Origin: an uncultured Erysipelotrichaceae bacterium
Lineage (GTDB): Bacteria > Bacillota_I > Bacilli_A > Erysipelotrichales > Erysipelotrichaceae
Reading direction: 5' to 3'
Assembly: GCA_946537835.1 (NCBI GenBank)
Contig: CAMNGB010000002.1
Coordinates: 1-46,091 of the forward strand
DNA: 46,091 nucleotides
Shown here: piece after piece, positions 7,209-15,790 of the stretch
Layout of the letters: each line of letters opens with the position of its first letter
Position numbering within the stretch: the first letter of the stretch is position 1
Notes under the pieces: model-generated
Databases searched by the model: none
What the model was told of the DNA's origin: nothing
The model's input: only the letters and a program-made list of their open reading frames with translations
Translations under genes and position numbers: made by a program

Positions 7209-8425
7209 CAGAGTCCGATCTGGAAGGAACTGTCGTAACGGTGTACGACATCATCAATCATTTTCTGATAGAAGGCATCCTTGTCGGGGAATAATCCTTC
7301 TTCAATATCCTTGTAGAATACAGAGTGAATATTTTCAAATGTTCCTTCATAGGCGGTAAAGATCAGATCGATCTTCACATCCTTGATTGCAATTTCGACG
7401 GTTCCGTTCGGCTGGACCGTCTTTTCTATGACCAGAGAGGAGGCCATGCCGGTATTGACTTCTTCCCAGGAGGTATCTTCCAGAACGTCCTGAGAGTTGA
7501 TGGCATTGCCCATGGCGTAATAGCAGAGTGTCTTTCCGTCATTCAGCCACTGTACCGGCTGGATGTTATGCGGGTGGTTGCCGATGATGATATCGGCACC
7601 GGCATCCGCAAGCTGCTGGGCAAGTGAGAGCTGCTCATTGTCGGGGTCTGCCGTATACTCTACGCCCCAGTGCATGGAGACGATGACGATGTCGGCTTTC
7701 TGATCGGCTTCCCTGACCCAGTTCATCAGTTCCTGTTCATGATCGCGGTAACAGTTGACCATATATTCATGACCGGGTTCGGTTTCGTAGCCGTTCATGC
7801 CGTAGGTCCAGGCAGTGAAGGCATAGGTAATGCCGTTGACTTCGTGAACGGCAATTTCATGCCGCTGTTCTTCGGAAACATTCAGACCCGATGTCACAAC
7901 TTCAGGATGTCCTTTCCAGAAGGTGTCGGAATTGACGATTGCCTCTTCTCCCTTGTCGAGGGAGTGATTGTTTGCCGTAGATACCAGATTGAAGCCCTTG
8001 GATACCATATAGTCACCGAAGGACTGGGGACAGTTGAAGTGCGGGAAAACGGTAATGCCGAGATGGTCACCGCCGAGGATGGTTTCCTGGTTGTAGAAAG
8101 CCAGGTCATAGCTTGCGGCAGGGTTTGCAATGCCGTCCATTTCTCCGTCCCAGAGATAACTGCCGTCTTCCTGCCGGGCCTGATCGATGCATTCGATCTG
8201 AACCAGAGCATCGCCGAGAATATACATCGAGGCGGTTGTGATCTGCGGCTCGCCGCGCCACAGAATGTTTTTTTCAGTATGTTCGAGAGGCCTTTCCTGC
8301 TTGGTATATACCGGTTCTTCGGTAAAAGAGAATTTACTGATCATGAAGACGCCGGCGATGATCAGAGCCAGGGGAAGGATCACCTGGAATTCCTTGCGCA
8401 GATGCCGTGATTTTCTTTTTGCCAT
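7208..8425 (-). CDS. CapA family membrane-anchored metallophosphoesterase-like protein
   Basis: The 405-residue protein has one N-terminal membrane anchor (about residues 15-31) after a basic start, so the domain faces outward. It shows the CapA/PgsA calcineurin-like blocks: GDALVQIE, NQETILGG, STANNHSLDKG, IVSMHWGVEYT and IIGNHPHNIQPVQ. Relatives take part in poly-gamma-glutamate capsule synthesis, but many Bacillota carry solitary copies of unknown role, and no pgsB or pgsC is nearby. No Shine-Dalgarno precedes the ATG. Instead an extended -10 (TGGTAAGAT) ends 6 nt before it, so the mRNA may be leaderless. Confidence 0.88.
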   Translation of the reverse strand: MAKRKSRHLRKEFQVILPLALIIAGVFMISKFSFTEEPVYTKQERPLEHTEKNILWRGEPQITTASMYILGDALVQIECIDQARQEDGSYLWDGEMDGIANPAASYDLAFYNQETILGGDHLGITVFPHFNCPQSFGDYMVSKGFNLVSTANNHSLDKGEEAIVNSDTFWKGHPEVVTSGLNVSEEQRHEIAVHEVNGITYAFTAWTYGMNGYETEPGHEYMVNCYRDHEQELMNWVREADQKADIVIVSMHWGVEYTADPDNEQLSLAQQLADAGADIIIGNHPHNIQPVQWLNDGKTLCYYAMGNAINSQDVLEDTSWEEVNTGMASSLVIEKTVQPNGTVEIAIKDVKIDLIFTAYEGTFENIHSVFYKDIEEGLFPDKDAFYQKMIDDVVHRYDSSFQIGL

Positions 8426-8431
8426 ACCAAA

Positions 8432-8440
8432 ATCTTACCA
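8432..8440 (-). promoter_or_regulatory. Extended -10 promoter of the capA-like gene, apparently leaderless
   Basis: On the minus strand the sequence TGG-TAAGAT (8440-8432) is an extended -10 element. Only 6 nt separate it from the ATG at 8425, so transcription should begin at or next to the start codon. No Shine-Dalgarno could fit. Confidence 0.6.
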
Positions 8441-8483
8441 TAAGAATGAGAAAATGTATTTTACAGGGAGATTCTCTTTTTCC

Positions 8484-8492
8484 TGTTATAAT
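8484..8492 (+). promoter_or_regulatory. Extended -10 promoter of the MATE gene, apparently leaderless
   Basis: TGT-TATAAT is a consensus extended -10 box. It ends 7 nt before ATG 8500, so the first transcribed base should be at or beside the start codon. It lies back to back with the capA-like promoter in a 74-nt intergenic gap. Confidence 0.7.
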
Positions 8493-8499
8493 TGCGGAT

Positions 8500-9864
8500 A
8501 TGGACATTTCTTCCTACATCGGAAATAAGGAGTTTTACCGGGAGACCGCAAGGATTGCGGTTCCGCTGGCCCTGCAGAGTGCGCTGATGAGCTGTCAGTC
8601 GATGATCGATACCCTGATGGTGTCGTGGATCGGAAAAGTATCCGCAGTCGGCACGGCCGCCCAGATCGATACCCTGGCAAGCATGATTGCCTACGGCTGT
8701 ATCGGCGGCATCAGTATTTTTGCCTCGCAGTTTTACGGTGCTGACGATACCGCAAATCTGAAACGGTGCACCGGTCTGGGTCTCTGTCTGGTACTGACCA
8801 ATGCACTGCTGTGGATCACGGCTGCCACCTTCTTCGGCAGTTCCATCCTGTCGTTCTATATGGGCGATGCTGCAGTCGTTGCCGACGGTCTGCTGTATCT
8901 CAATATCTCCAGATTCACCTTGCTGGTATCGGGGATTTCATTCATTATTTCCAACATGTACCGTTCCACCGGGCAGCCGGGCATTGCCCTGCGGATCTCG
9001 GTTCTGACTACGGTATGCAATGTGACGCTGAATTATCTGCTCATATTCGGCATCGGTCCGTTTCCGGAACTCGGTATCGAAGGAGCGGCGCTGGCAACAC
9101 TTCTTGCCCAGTGCATTGCCTGCATCACCCTGATCGGATACGCATTAAAATCCAGGCAGAAGTTTATCGGCTCCCTGCCGGAACTGTTCGGCTTTGACAT
9201 GGGCTTTGTCAGACCGGTGCTGGATCGGATCCTGCCGCTGATTCTCAATGAAACAGCCTTCGGGTTCGGCCAGACCCTGTTTATCAAAGCCTTCGGATAT
9301 CTCGGAAAGGACCAGATGGATGCCTACTATGCCGGCAATCAGATCTTCAACCTGATGACATTTGTCATCTACGGATACGGCAATGCCGTGCAGATCCTGC
9401 TCGGTCAGAAACTGGGGAGGGGAGATATCGAGGAAGCAAAAAAAGAATGCAGACAGCATATCGGCCTGGCCTTTGTGCTTTCCTGCATTCTGGTCACATT
9501 CCTGGTGATCTTTGCAAAACCGATGGTTTCCCTGTTTGCCCTGACGGATCCGGCTGTTGAAGCCATGGCTGTCATGATCGTCAGAGTCCTTGCCATCAAG
9601 GCATCGATGCGCCTGTATAATTTCATGATCTTCTGCATTCTCAGATCGGGCGGCGACGCAAAGGTCATTCAGTTCCTGGATTCCGGACTGGAGTGGCTGG
9701 TCGGACTGCCGTGTGCCTTCTTCTGTGTCATTGTTCTGCACATGGACAATATTGCCCTGGTGCTTCTCATCACGCAGCTGGAACAGCTGGTGCGTCTGGT
9801 TCTGGGCATGCGGCGGGTAATGACATACCGCTGGGCAAATGACCTGACGAAGCTTGTGGCATAA
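8500..9864 (+). CDS. MATE family efflux transporter
   Basis: The 454-residue protein has about 12 hydrophobic segments in two similar halves, as in MATE (NorM/DinF) exporters, which expel drugs or metabolites using a sodium or proton gradient. Typical segments include ETARIAVPLALQSALMSCQ, IDTLMVSWIGKVSAVGTAAQ and the second-half equivalent LPLILNETAFGFGQTLFIKA. The frame is open further upstream, but ATG 8500 gives the normal MATE N-terminus and sits 7 nt after a consensus -10 box. No Shine-Dalgarno is present. The substrate is unknown. Confidence 0.92.
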   Translation: MDISSYIGNKEFYRETARIAVPLALQSALMSCQSMIDTLMVSWIGKVSAVGTAAQIDTLASMIAYGCIGGISIFASQFYGADDTANLKRCTGLGLCLVLTNALLWITAATFFGSSILSFYMGDAAVVADGLLYLNISRFTLLVSGISFIISNMYRSTGQPGIALRISVLTTVCNVTLNYLLIFGIGPFPELGIEGAALATLLAQCIACITLIGYALKSRQKFIGSLPELFGFDMGFVRPVLDRILPLILNETAFGFGQTLFIKAFGYLGKDQMDAYYAGNQIFNLMTFVIYGYGNAVQILLGQKLGRGDIEEAKKECRQHIGLAFVLSCILVTFLVIFAKPMVSLFALTDPAVEAMAVMIVRVLAIKASMRLYNFMIFCILRSGGDAKVIQFLDSGLEWLVGLPCAFFCVIVLHMDNIALVLLITQLEQLVRLVLGMRRVMTYRWANDLTKLVA

Positions 9865-9869
9865 GAAAA

Positions 9870-9898
9870 GAGTTCAAAAATTGAACTCCTTTTTTTCT
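9870..9898. terminator. Bidirectional terminator between the MATE and ABC exporter genes
   Basis: The stem GAGTTCAA/TTGAACTC with loop AAA is followed by C and eight T on the plus strand. On the minus strand the same stem runs into TTTTCTT. It separates two convergent transcription units. Confidence 0.9.
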
Positions 9899-9905
9899 GT
9901 GGTTT

Positions 9906-11768
9906 TCAGGCTGCAGCACCCTCAAACTGGGAGTTGTACAGCTTCGCATAGAAACCGTTTCTTTCCAGCAGTTCCTCATGCGTTCCGATCTCAACGATGT
10001 CTCCGTGATCCATGACCAGGATCATGTCGGCATTGCGGATGGTGGAAAGACGGTGGGCAATGACAAAGGACGTTCTGCCTTTCATCAGATTTTCCATGCC
10101 TTTCTGGATCAGGATCTCGGTGCGGGTATCGACAGAAGATGTCGCCTCATCCAGGATCAGGATCTTCGGATCGCTGAGGAAGGCACGGGCAATCGTCAGA
10201 AGCTGTTTCTGCCCCTGGGAGATATTGGTGGATTCCTCATTGATCTCGGTCTGATAGCCGTTTTCCAGGGTGCGGATAAAGTGATCGACATAGGCGGCAT
10301 CGGCAGCCTTCATGACTTCTTCGTCAGTGGCATCCATGCGGCCGTAGCGGATATTGTCCATGATCGTGCCGGTATGGAGCCAGGCATCCTGCAGAACCAT
10401 GCCGAAGCAGTCGCGCAGGTCAGATCTTCTCATATCGGTGATGTTCTTTCCGTCGATGTAGATATTGCCGGAATTGAGATCGTAGAAGCGCATCAGCAGC
10501 TTGACGATGGTCGTCTTGCCGGCACCGGTCGGACCGACAATGGCGACCTGGGATCCGTAATGGATATAGGCGCTGAAATCATGGATGACGATCTTGTCCG
10601 GATCATAGCCGAAGACAACGTCTTCAAAGGTAACATTGCCCTTGATGCGGATATTGCCGTTTTCGTCACGGATCGATACCGGATGTCCGGTATCGGGTGC
10701 TTCTTCTTCCTCTTCCAGGAATTCAAAGACACGCTCTGCCGCTGCTGCAGTTGCCTGCAGGATATTCATGATCTGGGCAGTCTGGGTAATCGGCTGGTTG
10801 AAGTTTCTGACATACTGGATGAAGGCCTGAATGTCACCGATGGCAAGGCCGTTGTGGACAGCCAGGTATCCGCCCAGCACACAGCATCCGACGTAGCCGA
10901 CATTGCCGATGAAATTGGTGATCGGCTGCATGGCGCCGGAGATGAACTGGGCCTTCCATGCGGCATTGTACAGACGGTTGTTCAGATCGTTGAAGGTGCT
11001 GATCGAGCGTTCTTCGCCGTTGAATGCCTTCATGACAATATGACCGCCGTACATCTCTTCGATATGGCCGTTGACATTGCCGAGGGTATCCTGCTGGGCC
11101 TTGAAGAATTTCTGCGACTTCGACACGACGAAGGCAGCCGCAAGACCGGACAGGGGCACGACGATCAGAGCCATCAGCGTCAGCTGCCAGGAGATGCTCA
11201 GCATCATGTAGAGAATGCCGATGATGGTGATGACGGAAGTAAAGACCTGCTGCACCGACTGGTTCAGTGACTGGGAAACGGTATCGACGTCATTGGTCAC
11301 CCGTGAGAGCACTTCACCGTGGGTGGTATGGTCAAAGTATTTCAGCGGCAGGCGGTTGATCTTTTCCGAGATTTCCTTCCGCAGATTGTAGGTGATCTTT
11401 TGGGTAACGCCGGACATCATCCAGCCCTGAATGTAATGGAACAGAGCCGAGAGGAGATAGATGCCGAGCAGGGTCAGAAGGATCGATCCGATCTTTTCAA
11501 AATCGATGCCGCCGGTACCGCCGTACTTTGCGGCAAGGCCTTCTGCCAGGGTGGTTGTGGCCGATCCGAGAATACGGGGACCGATGATCGAGAAGATGGT
11601 GGATCCCAGTGTGAAGAGGGCAATGATAATGATCTGTACATAGAACGGCTTCATGTAGCGGATCAGCTTGGCAATCGTGCCGCGGAAGTTTCTGGCCTTG
11701 TCACCGGCTACCATGCCGCGGGGTGAGCGCATGCCGGTCCGGTAGTTTTTCTTCTTGTTTTCACTCAT
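9906..11768 (-). CDS. Heterodimeric ABC exporter, subunit with catalytic Glu
   Basis: The 620-residue half-transporter has an N-terminal six-helix permease domain and a C-terminal ATPase domain. Visible motifs are Walker A GPTGAGKTT, Walker B ILILDEATSSVD with the catalytic Glu, and the H-loop VIAHRLST. Its signature is the altered NISQGQ instead of LSGGQ. It overlaps the upstream partner gene by 4 nt (ATGA), so the two are translationally coupled. Together they form an asymmetric exporter of the LmrCD/TM287-288 type: this subunit's Walker motifs and the partner's intact signature make the consensus ATP site. The substrate (drug, lipid or peptide) is unknown. The DNA-binding-like basic N-terminus (KKKNYRTGMRSPRG) is cytoplasmic. 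Confidence 0.93.
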   Translation of the reverse strand: MSENKKKNYRTGMRSPRGMVAGDKARNFRGTIAKLIRYMKPFYVQIIIIALFTLGSTIFSIIGPRILGSATTTLAEGLAAKYGGTGGIDFEKIGSILLTLLGIYLLSALFHYIQGWMMSGVTQKITYNLRKEISEKINRLPLKYFDHTTHGEVLSRVTNDVDTVSQSLNQSVQQVFTSVITIIGILYMMLSISWQLTLMALIVVPLSGLAAAFVVSKSQKFFKAQQDTLGNVNGHIEEMYGGHIVMKAFNGEERSISTFNDLNNRLYNAAWKAQFISGAMQPITNFIGNVGYVGCCVLGGYLAVHNGLAIGDIQAFIQYVRNFNQPITQTAQIMNILQATAAAAERVFEFLEEEEEAPDTGHPVSIRDENGNIRIKGNVTFEDVVFGYDPDKIVIHDFSAYIHYGSQVAIVGPTGAGKTTIVKLLMRFYDLNSGNIYIDGKNITDMRRSDLRDCFGMVLQDAWLHTGTIMDNIRYGRMDATDEEVMKAADAAYVDHFIRTLENGYQTEINEESTNISQGQKQLLTIARAFLSDPKILILDEATSSVDTRTEILIQKGMENLMKGRTSFVIAHRLSTIRNADMILVMDHGDIVEIGTHEELLERNGFYAKLYNSQFEGAAA

Positions 11769-13921
11769 TTTGCCAGTTCCTCCTCGCTCAGCTGAGAGAG
11801 CGCGATTTCCTGATAGACAGAACAGTTTTTCATCAGTTCGGCATGGGAGCCGATGCCGGCAACGCGGCCTTCGTCAAGAACGACGATGCGGTCTGCCTGC
11901 ATGATGGTGCTGATGCGCTGGGCAACGATGAAGACGGTCGCCTGGGTTCTTTCGATCATCTGATTCAGTGCTTCCCGCAGTTTTGCGTCAGTCTGATAGT
12001 CAAGAGCACTGAAGGTATCGTCGAAGATATAGACCTGGGCATCCTTGGTCAGAGCCCGGGCAATTGAGAGACGCTGTTTCTGACCGCCGGAAACATTCGT
12101 TCCGCCCTGCGAGATCTCTTCCTGCAGGCGGTTCGGCATGCGGTCGACAAATTCCTTTGCCTGGGATACTTCCAGGGCATTTTCGATGGCTTCTTCAGAT
12201 GCATTTTCATCGGCATAGCGGAGATTGGATTCGACTGTGCCGGAGAACAGAATGCCTTTCTGGGGAACATAGCCGATACGCTCACGCAGTTCCTTCTGGG
12301 GAACACTGCGGATATCGGTATCACCGAAACGGATACTTCCTTCGGTGACATCAAAGAATCTCGGAAGCAGATTGATCAGCGTTGATTTGCCGGATCCGGT
12401 TGAACCGATAAAGGCAACGGTCTCGCCCGGCGAGGCGGTAAATGTAATGTCACTGAGCACGTTCTGTTCGGCATTGGGATAGCGGAACGAGACATGATCG
12501 AAGGTGATGGTCTGATTTTCTTCCGGCAGATGCACGGGATTTTCCGGATCGTGAATCGACGTCTCTGTTTCCAGCACTTCAAAGATACGGTTGGCGGAAA
12601 CGGCAGAACGGGGAATCATGATGAAGATCACGGCAACGATCATGAAGGAAATCAGAACATGCGTGGCATACTGCAGGAAGGCAAGCATGTCACCGATCTG
12701 CATGGTGCCGAGATCAATGGCATTGGCACCGATCCAGATGATCAGAATCGATACGCCGCTCATCAGGAAGGTCATGGTCGGGGATATGACCGCCAGGACC
12801 CGGTTCAGGAACATGTTCAGTTTTGTAATGTCGCTGTTTGCCCTGTCAAAGCGTTCTTCTTCATTCTTTTCATTGTTGAAGGCGCGGATCACCAGCATGC
12901 CGGAGAGCTGTTCACGGATGACAAGGTTCAGGCGGTCGACCATTTTCTGCACGATGCGGAACTTCGGCATCGTGAACAGGAAGGTGACGATCATCAGGGC
13001 AATCATCAGCAGGATCGTCCAGCCCAGCACCATTGCCAGGTTTTTAAAGCGCAGTACCTTGAACAGCGATGTCAGCCCCATCATCGGTGCAAACAGAACG
13101 ATTCTCAGCATCATGGTCAATACCTGCTGGACCTGCTGGACATCGTTGGTCGTACGGGTGATCAGGGATGCGGTGGAGAACTTTGACAGCTCTTCGCTGG
13201 CAAAGGATTCAACCTTGGCAAAGACATCGGCGCGCATGTTCCGGGCGGCACCGGTGGCGGTGCGGCTGGCCAGGAAACTGGATGCGATGGCACACAGCGA
13301 AGCCATCAGGGCAATTCCCAGCATCAGCAGGCCTTCGTGCAGAATGTAGTCATTCTGCATCTTTTCGGTATCCATGCCGATTTTTGCATATTCATTCCGC
13401 AGCATCAGGATCTGGGCGGCTTTCAGGTTGTCGGCAGTGAATCCTTCGGTTCTTTCTTTCAGAGCCGAGCGGAAGGAATCGGCCGCAGCCGGATTCGTTT
13501 CCAGCATGGCCCAGACCTGTTCGGGAGAAACATTCATGGCTGAGGAGGCCTGATCGCTGCTCAGGAAGGAAACCAGCAGGAACGGTTCTTCCAGGACGGC
13601 GCGCAGTTCTTCACTGTCGTTTTTCAGAACGTAGACTTCCCCGCCGGCATCCGGATACAGGGTGCTCTCGGCGGGTTCATAGCTGTCTTCCAGGAGTCTG
13701 GCACCGTCTTCATCCATGAAGTATTTCATGTGCTGAAAGGTATCGCTGCTCAGTGCTTCCGGAAGGGTATCGCTGATCCCTCCGTACTGTATTCCGTAGG
13801 TAACAATATCAGACATGTAGTCCGGCAGGGCGAGATCAAACTGCACCTGCAGGAATACCAGGCCAATAATCATGATTACGGAGAGCCAGAAGGGTTTGAG
13901 ATAACGCATTGCTTTGATCAT
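11765..13921 (-). CDS. Heterodimeric ABC exporter, subunit with degenerate ATP site and large ectodomain
   Basis: The 718-residue half-transporter carries a normal Walker A (GSTGSGKST) and signature (NVSGGQKQR). Walker B reads VYIFDDTFSALD, with Asp for the catalytic Glu, and the H-loop reads IVAQRIST, with Gln for His. This is the non-hydrolysing side of an asymmetric pair. Between the first and second membrane helices lies about 150 extra residues (roughly 35-190), mostly acidic and soluble, which would form an extracellular domain. It is the first gene of the two-gene minus-strand operon. GGAGG lies 8 nt before the ATG. A TACAAT -10-like box sits at 13939-13934. Confidence 0.92.
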   Translation of the reverse strand: MIKAMRYLKPFWLSVIMIIGLVFLQVQFDLALPDYMSDIVTYGIQYGGISDTLPEALSSDTFQHMKYFMDEDGARLLEDSYEPAESTLYPDAGGEVYVLKNDSEELRAVLEEPFLLVSFLSSDQASSAMNVSPEQVWAMLETNPAAADSFRSALKERTEGFTADNLKAAQILMLRNEYAKIGMDTEKMQNDYILHEGLLMLGIALMASLCAIASSFLASRTATGAARNMRADVFAKVESFASEELSKFSTASLITRTTNDVQQVQQVLTMMLRIVLFAPMMGLTSLFKVLRFKNLAMVLGWTILLMIALMIVTFLFTMPKFRIVQKMVDRLNLVIREQLSGMLVIRAFNNEKNEEERFDRANSDITKLNMFLNRVLAVISPTMTFLMSGVSILIIWIGANAIDLGTMQIGDMLAFLQYATHVLISFMIVAVIFIMIPRSAVSANRIFEVLETETSIHDPENPVHLPEENQTITFDHVSFRYPNAEQNVLSDITFTASPGETVAFIGSTGSGKSTLINLLPRFFDVTEGSIRFGDTDIRSVPQKELRERIGYVPQKGILFSGTVESNLRYADENASEEAIENALEVSQAKEFVDRMPNRLQEEISQGGTNVSGGQKQRLSIARALTKDAQVYIFDDTFSALDYQTDAKLREALNQMIERTQATVFIVAQRISTIMQADRIVVLDEGRVAGIGSHAELMKNCSVYQEIALSQLSEEELAK

Positions 13922-13998
13922 AAAGCGGCCTCCATTGTACAGTTTTCATCTTAACAATGATCAATAATCTTGTGAACGCACATACACTGTAATCTGTA

Positions 13999-14004
13999 TA
14001 TAAT
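13999..14004 (+). promoter_or_regulatory. Consensus -10 box of the PD-(D/E)XK-like gene, apparently leaderless
   Basis: A perfect TATAAT ends 6 nt before ATG 14011. No Shine-Dalgarno lies in those 6 nt, and no good -35 box is seen. The geometry implies a transcript starting at or near the start codon. Confidence 0.55.
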
Positions 14005-14010
14005 TCTGTC

Positions 14011-14598
14011 ATGGGACTGTACGACAGTGAGATCCGTGAGCCGCTGTTTGACTGGCTGGAAGAACAGTACGGAATGATCCGGATCCTCGAAGAAAAACAG
14101 ATGGGAAAAGCCAGGGCGGATGCCGTCATGGTGACTGCAGCCGAACTGTACGGCATCGAGATCAAAAGCGATGCCGACAGCTATGCCAGGCTTGCGAACC
14201 AGGTCAGGTACTACAACTGGTATTATGACCGCAACTATATTGTTGTCGGCGTCAGTCATGCGGCGCATATTGCCGAACATGTGCCGGAATGGTGGGGCAT
14301 CATTACAGCTGAAGAAGAGGACGGCGGTGTGGATCTGTATGAAATGCGGAAACCGCAGCTGAACCCGAAGCGGAAGATGCAGCGCAAGATCACCCTGCTG
14401 TGGCGGCCGGAACTGGTGCGGATCCAGAAGCGGAATCACCTGCCGGCATATAAGGAAAAATCAAAGAAGTTCGTGCAGGAAAAGATTCTGGAGAAGATAC
14501 CCGAAGATCAGCTGCACCGGGAAATATCCAGAGAACTGTTTGAAAGGGACTATACCTTGATTGAGGAAGAACTGAAAGAATACAGACGGCAGAGATGA
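14011..14598 (+). CDS. Sce7726-like / PD-(D/E)XK nuclease-fold protein
   Basis: The 195-residue protein has a restriction-endonuclease-fold signature: Asp37 in RADAVMV, then GIEIKSD with Glu50 and Lys52, followed by a helix ending RYYNWYYDRNYIVVG. This arrangement, with a basic helical C-terminus (about 115-195), resembles the Sce7726/MmcB-type nuclease-like families, whose function is poorly known. No methylase or restriction partner is nearby, so it is probably not a restriction enzyme. It stands alone, divergent from the ABC exporter operon, and is followed at once by its own terminator. The family call is tentative; the catalytic motif is clear. Confidence 0.65.
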   Translation: MGLYDSEIREPLFDWLEEQYGMIRILEEKQMGKARADAVMVTAAELYGIEIKSDADSYARLANQVRYYNWYYDRNYIVVGVSHAAHIAEHVPEWWGIITAEEEDGGVDLYEMRKPQLNPKRKMQRKITLLWRPELVRIQKRNHLPAYKEKSKKFVQEKILEKIPEDQLHREISRELFERDYTLIEEELKEYRRQR

Positions 14599-14610
14599 TC
14601 TGCCGTTTTT
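14586..14610 (+). terminator. Terminator overlapping the stop of the nuclease-like gene
   Basis: The 8-bp stem ACGGCAGA/TCTGCCGT with loop GATGA is followed by TTTT. The stop codon lies in the loop. Confidence 0.85.
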
Positions 14611-14654
14611 GGTGTTATGATTAGAGTGGAAAGAAAGACAGAGGATAAGACCAG

Positions 14655-15719
14655 ATGGAAAAACAGGCAGCCTATCTCCGGGTATATGAAGCGGTGCGGC
14701 ATGATATTGTGTCCGGTGTTTTTCCCTTTGGTGCCAGGATTCCCTCCAAGCGGGTGATGGCGGATGCCTACAGCGTCAGTGTCATCACGGCTGAACATGC
14801 CCTGCAGCTGCTGGAAGAGGAAGGCTATATAGAGAAAAGAGAGCGCAGCGGCAGTTATGTGTGCTACCGCAGCGAGGATCTGATCAGTGCTTCCCGGCCT
14901 TCACAGCATCTTCATGAGGCGCTGATTCCGGCTGATGATCAGTTTCCCTACAGTGTCTATGCAAAGGCGGTCAGAAAGGTTCTGAATGATTACGGGGAAG
15001 GGGTGCTGCAGAAGACGGATGAAAACGGTTCGGCTATCCTCAGGGAGGCAGTTGCGTCCTATCTGCACCGCTGCCGCGGCATTTCCGTGGATCCGGAAAA
15101 TATCATTATCGGAGCCGGTGCCGAATATCTGTATTCACTCTGCGTGCAGCTGCTTGGCCGCTGGCGCATCTTCGCCATTGAATCACCGTCCTATGAAAAG
15201 ATACGGCTGATCTACCGCAGCAGCGGGGTGCGCCTGGATCCCCTGAAAATGGGAGAGAACGGCATTCTCAGCAGCGAACTGGAGCGGACGCCGGCATCGG
15301 TTCTGCACGTGACGCCGTATGCCAGCTTTCCTTCCGGCCGCAGTGCCGATGCCTCCAAGCGGACGGAGTACCTGCGCTGGGCGGAAGAAAGAAATGCACT
15401 GATTATTGAAGATGACTACGCTTCGGAATTTGCGGCAGGTCTGAAGAATGAAAAAACCCTGTTCGCAGCCGAACCCCGTGAACATGTCATCTATCTGAAT
15501 ACCTTTACGAAAACGATTGCGCCCTCGGCCCGGATCGGCTATCTGATCCTGCCGGAGAAGAAGGCGGAAATGATGCGGCAGAAGATCCGCGGCCGCTCCT
15601 GCACGGTGTCGACACTGACGCAGCTGGTTCTGGCCGAACTGCTGATGAGCGGAGCTTTTGAGAGGCATATCAACCGGGTCCGCCGGAAAATGCGAAAGAC
15701 CCATAATATAAGGAAATAA
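14655..15719 (+). CDS. MocR-type GntR regulator with PLP aminotransferase domain, C-terminally truncated
   Basis: The 354-residue protein starts with a GntR winged helix (about 1-75: YEAVRHDIVSG, RIPSKRVMADAY, EEEGYIEKRERSGSYV). A fold-type I aminotransferase-like domain follows, with IIEDDYASEF and the PLP lysine in NTFTKTIAPSARIGY. MocR proteins usually have about 450-480 residues. Here the frame ends after HINRVRRKMRKTHNIRK, removing roughly the last 90 residues, including most of the small domain. No continuation is seen in other frames. It may be a pseudogene or a shortened regulator. A TATGAT -10-like box lies at about 14615. Neighbouring pur genes read the same way, but a separate promoter lies between. 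Confidence 0.8.
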   Translation: MEKQAAYLRVYEAVRHDIVSGVFPFGARIPSKRVMADAYSVSVITAEHALQLLEEEGYIEKRERSGSYVCYRSEDLISASRPSQHLHEALIPADDQFPYSVYAKAVRKVLNDYGEGVLQKTDENGSAILREAVASYLHRCRGISVDPENIIIGAGAEYLYSLCVQLLGRWRIFAIESPSYEKIRLIYRSSGVRLDPLKMGENGILSSELERTPASVLHVTPYASFPSGRSADASKRTEYLRWAEERNALIIEDDYASEFAAGLKNEKTLFAAEPREHVIYLNTFTKTIAPSARIGYLILPEKKAEMMRQKIRGRSCTVSTLTQLVLAELLMSGAFERHINRVRRKMRKTHNIRK

Positions 15720-15722
15720 TCG

Positions 15723-15750
15723 TTGCCTTTTTTAGGGTCTCTGTTATGAT
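15723..15750 (+). promoter_or_regulatory. Promoter of the purine operon
   Basis: TTGCCT (15723-15728) is followed after 16 nt by TATGAT (15745-15750), preceded by TGT, giving an extended -10. A start near 15757 would produce a leader of about 205 nt before purE. Confidence 0.7.
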
Positions 15751-15790
15751 GATAGTGTTCTTTTTTGGTTTGCGTTCGGAAAGGAGTTTT

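Noticed and set aside
7021-7359. A 112-codon frame running from the C39-like gene across the terminator.
   Set aside because: It crosses a terminator hairpin, overlaps real genes on both strands and has no recognisable domain.
9978-11270. A 430-codon frame on the plus strand opposite the ABC exporter gene, and similar long frames opposite asnA, purL, tuf and rplB.
   Set aside because: All are reverse-strand shadows created by GC-rich codon use; none has family motifs or initiation signals.
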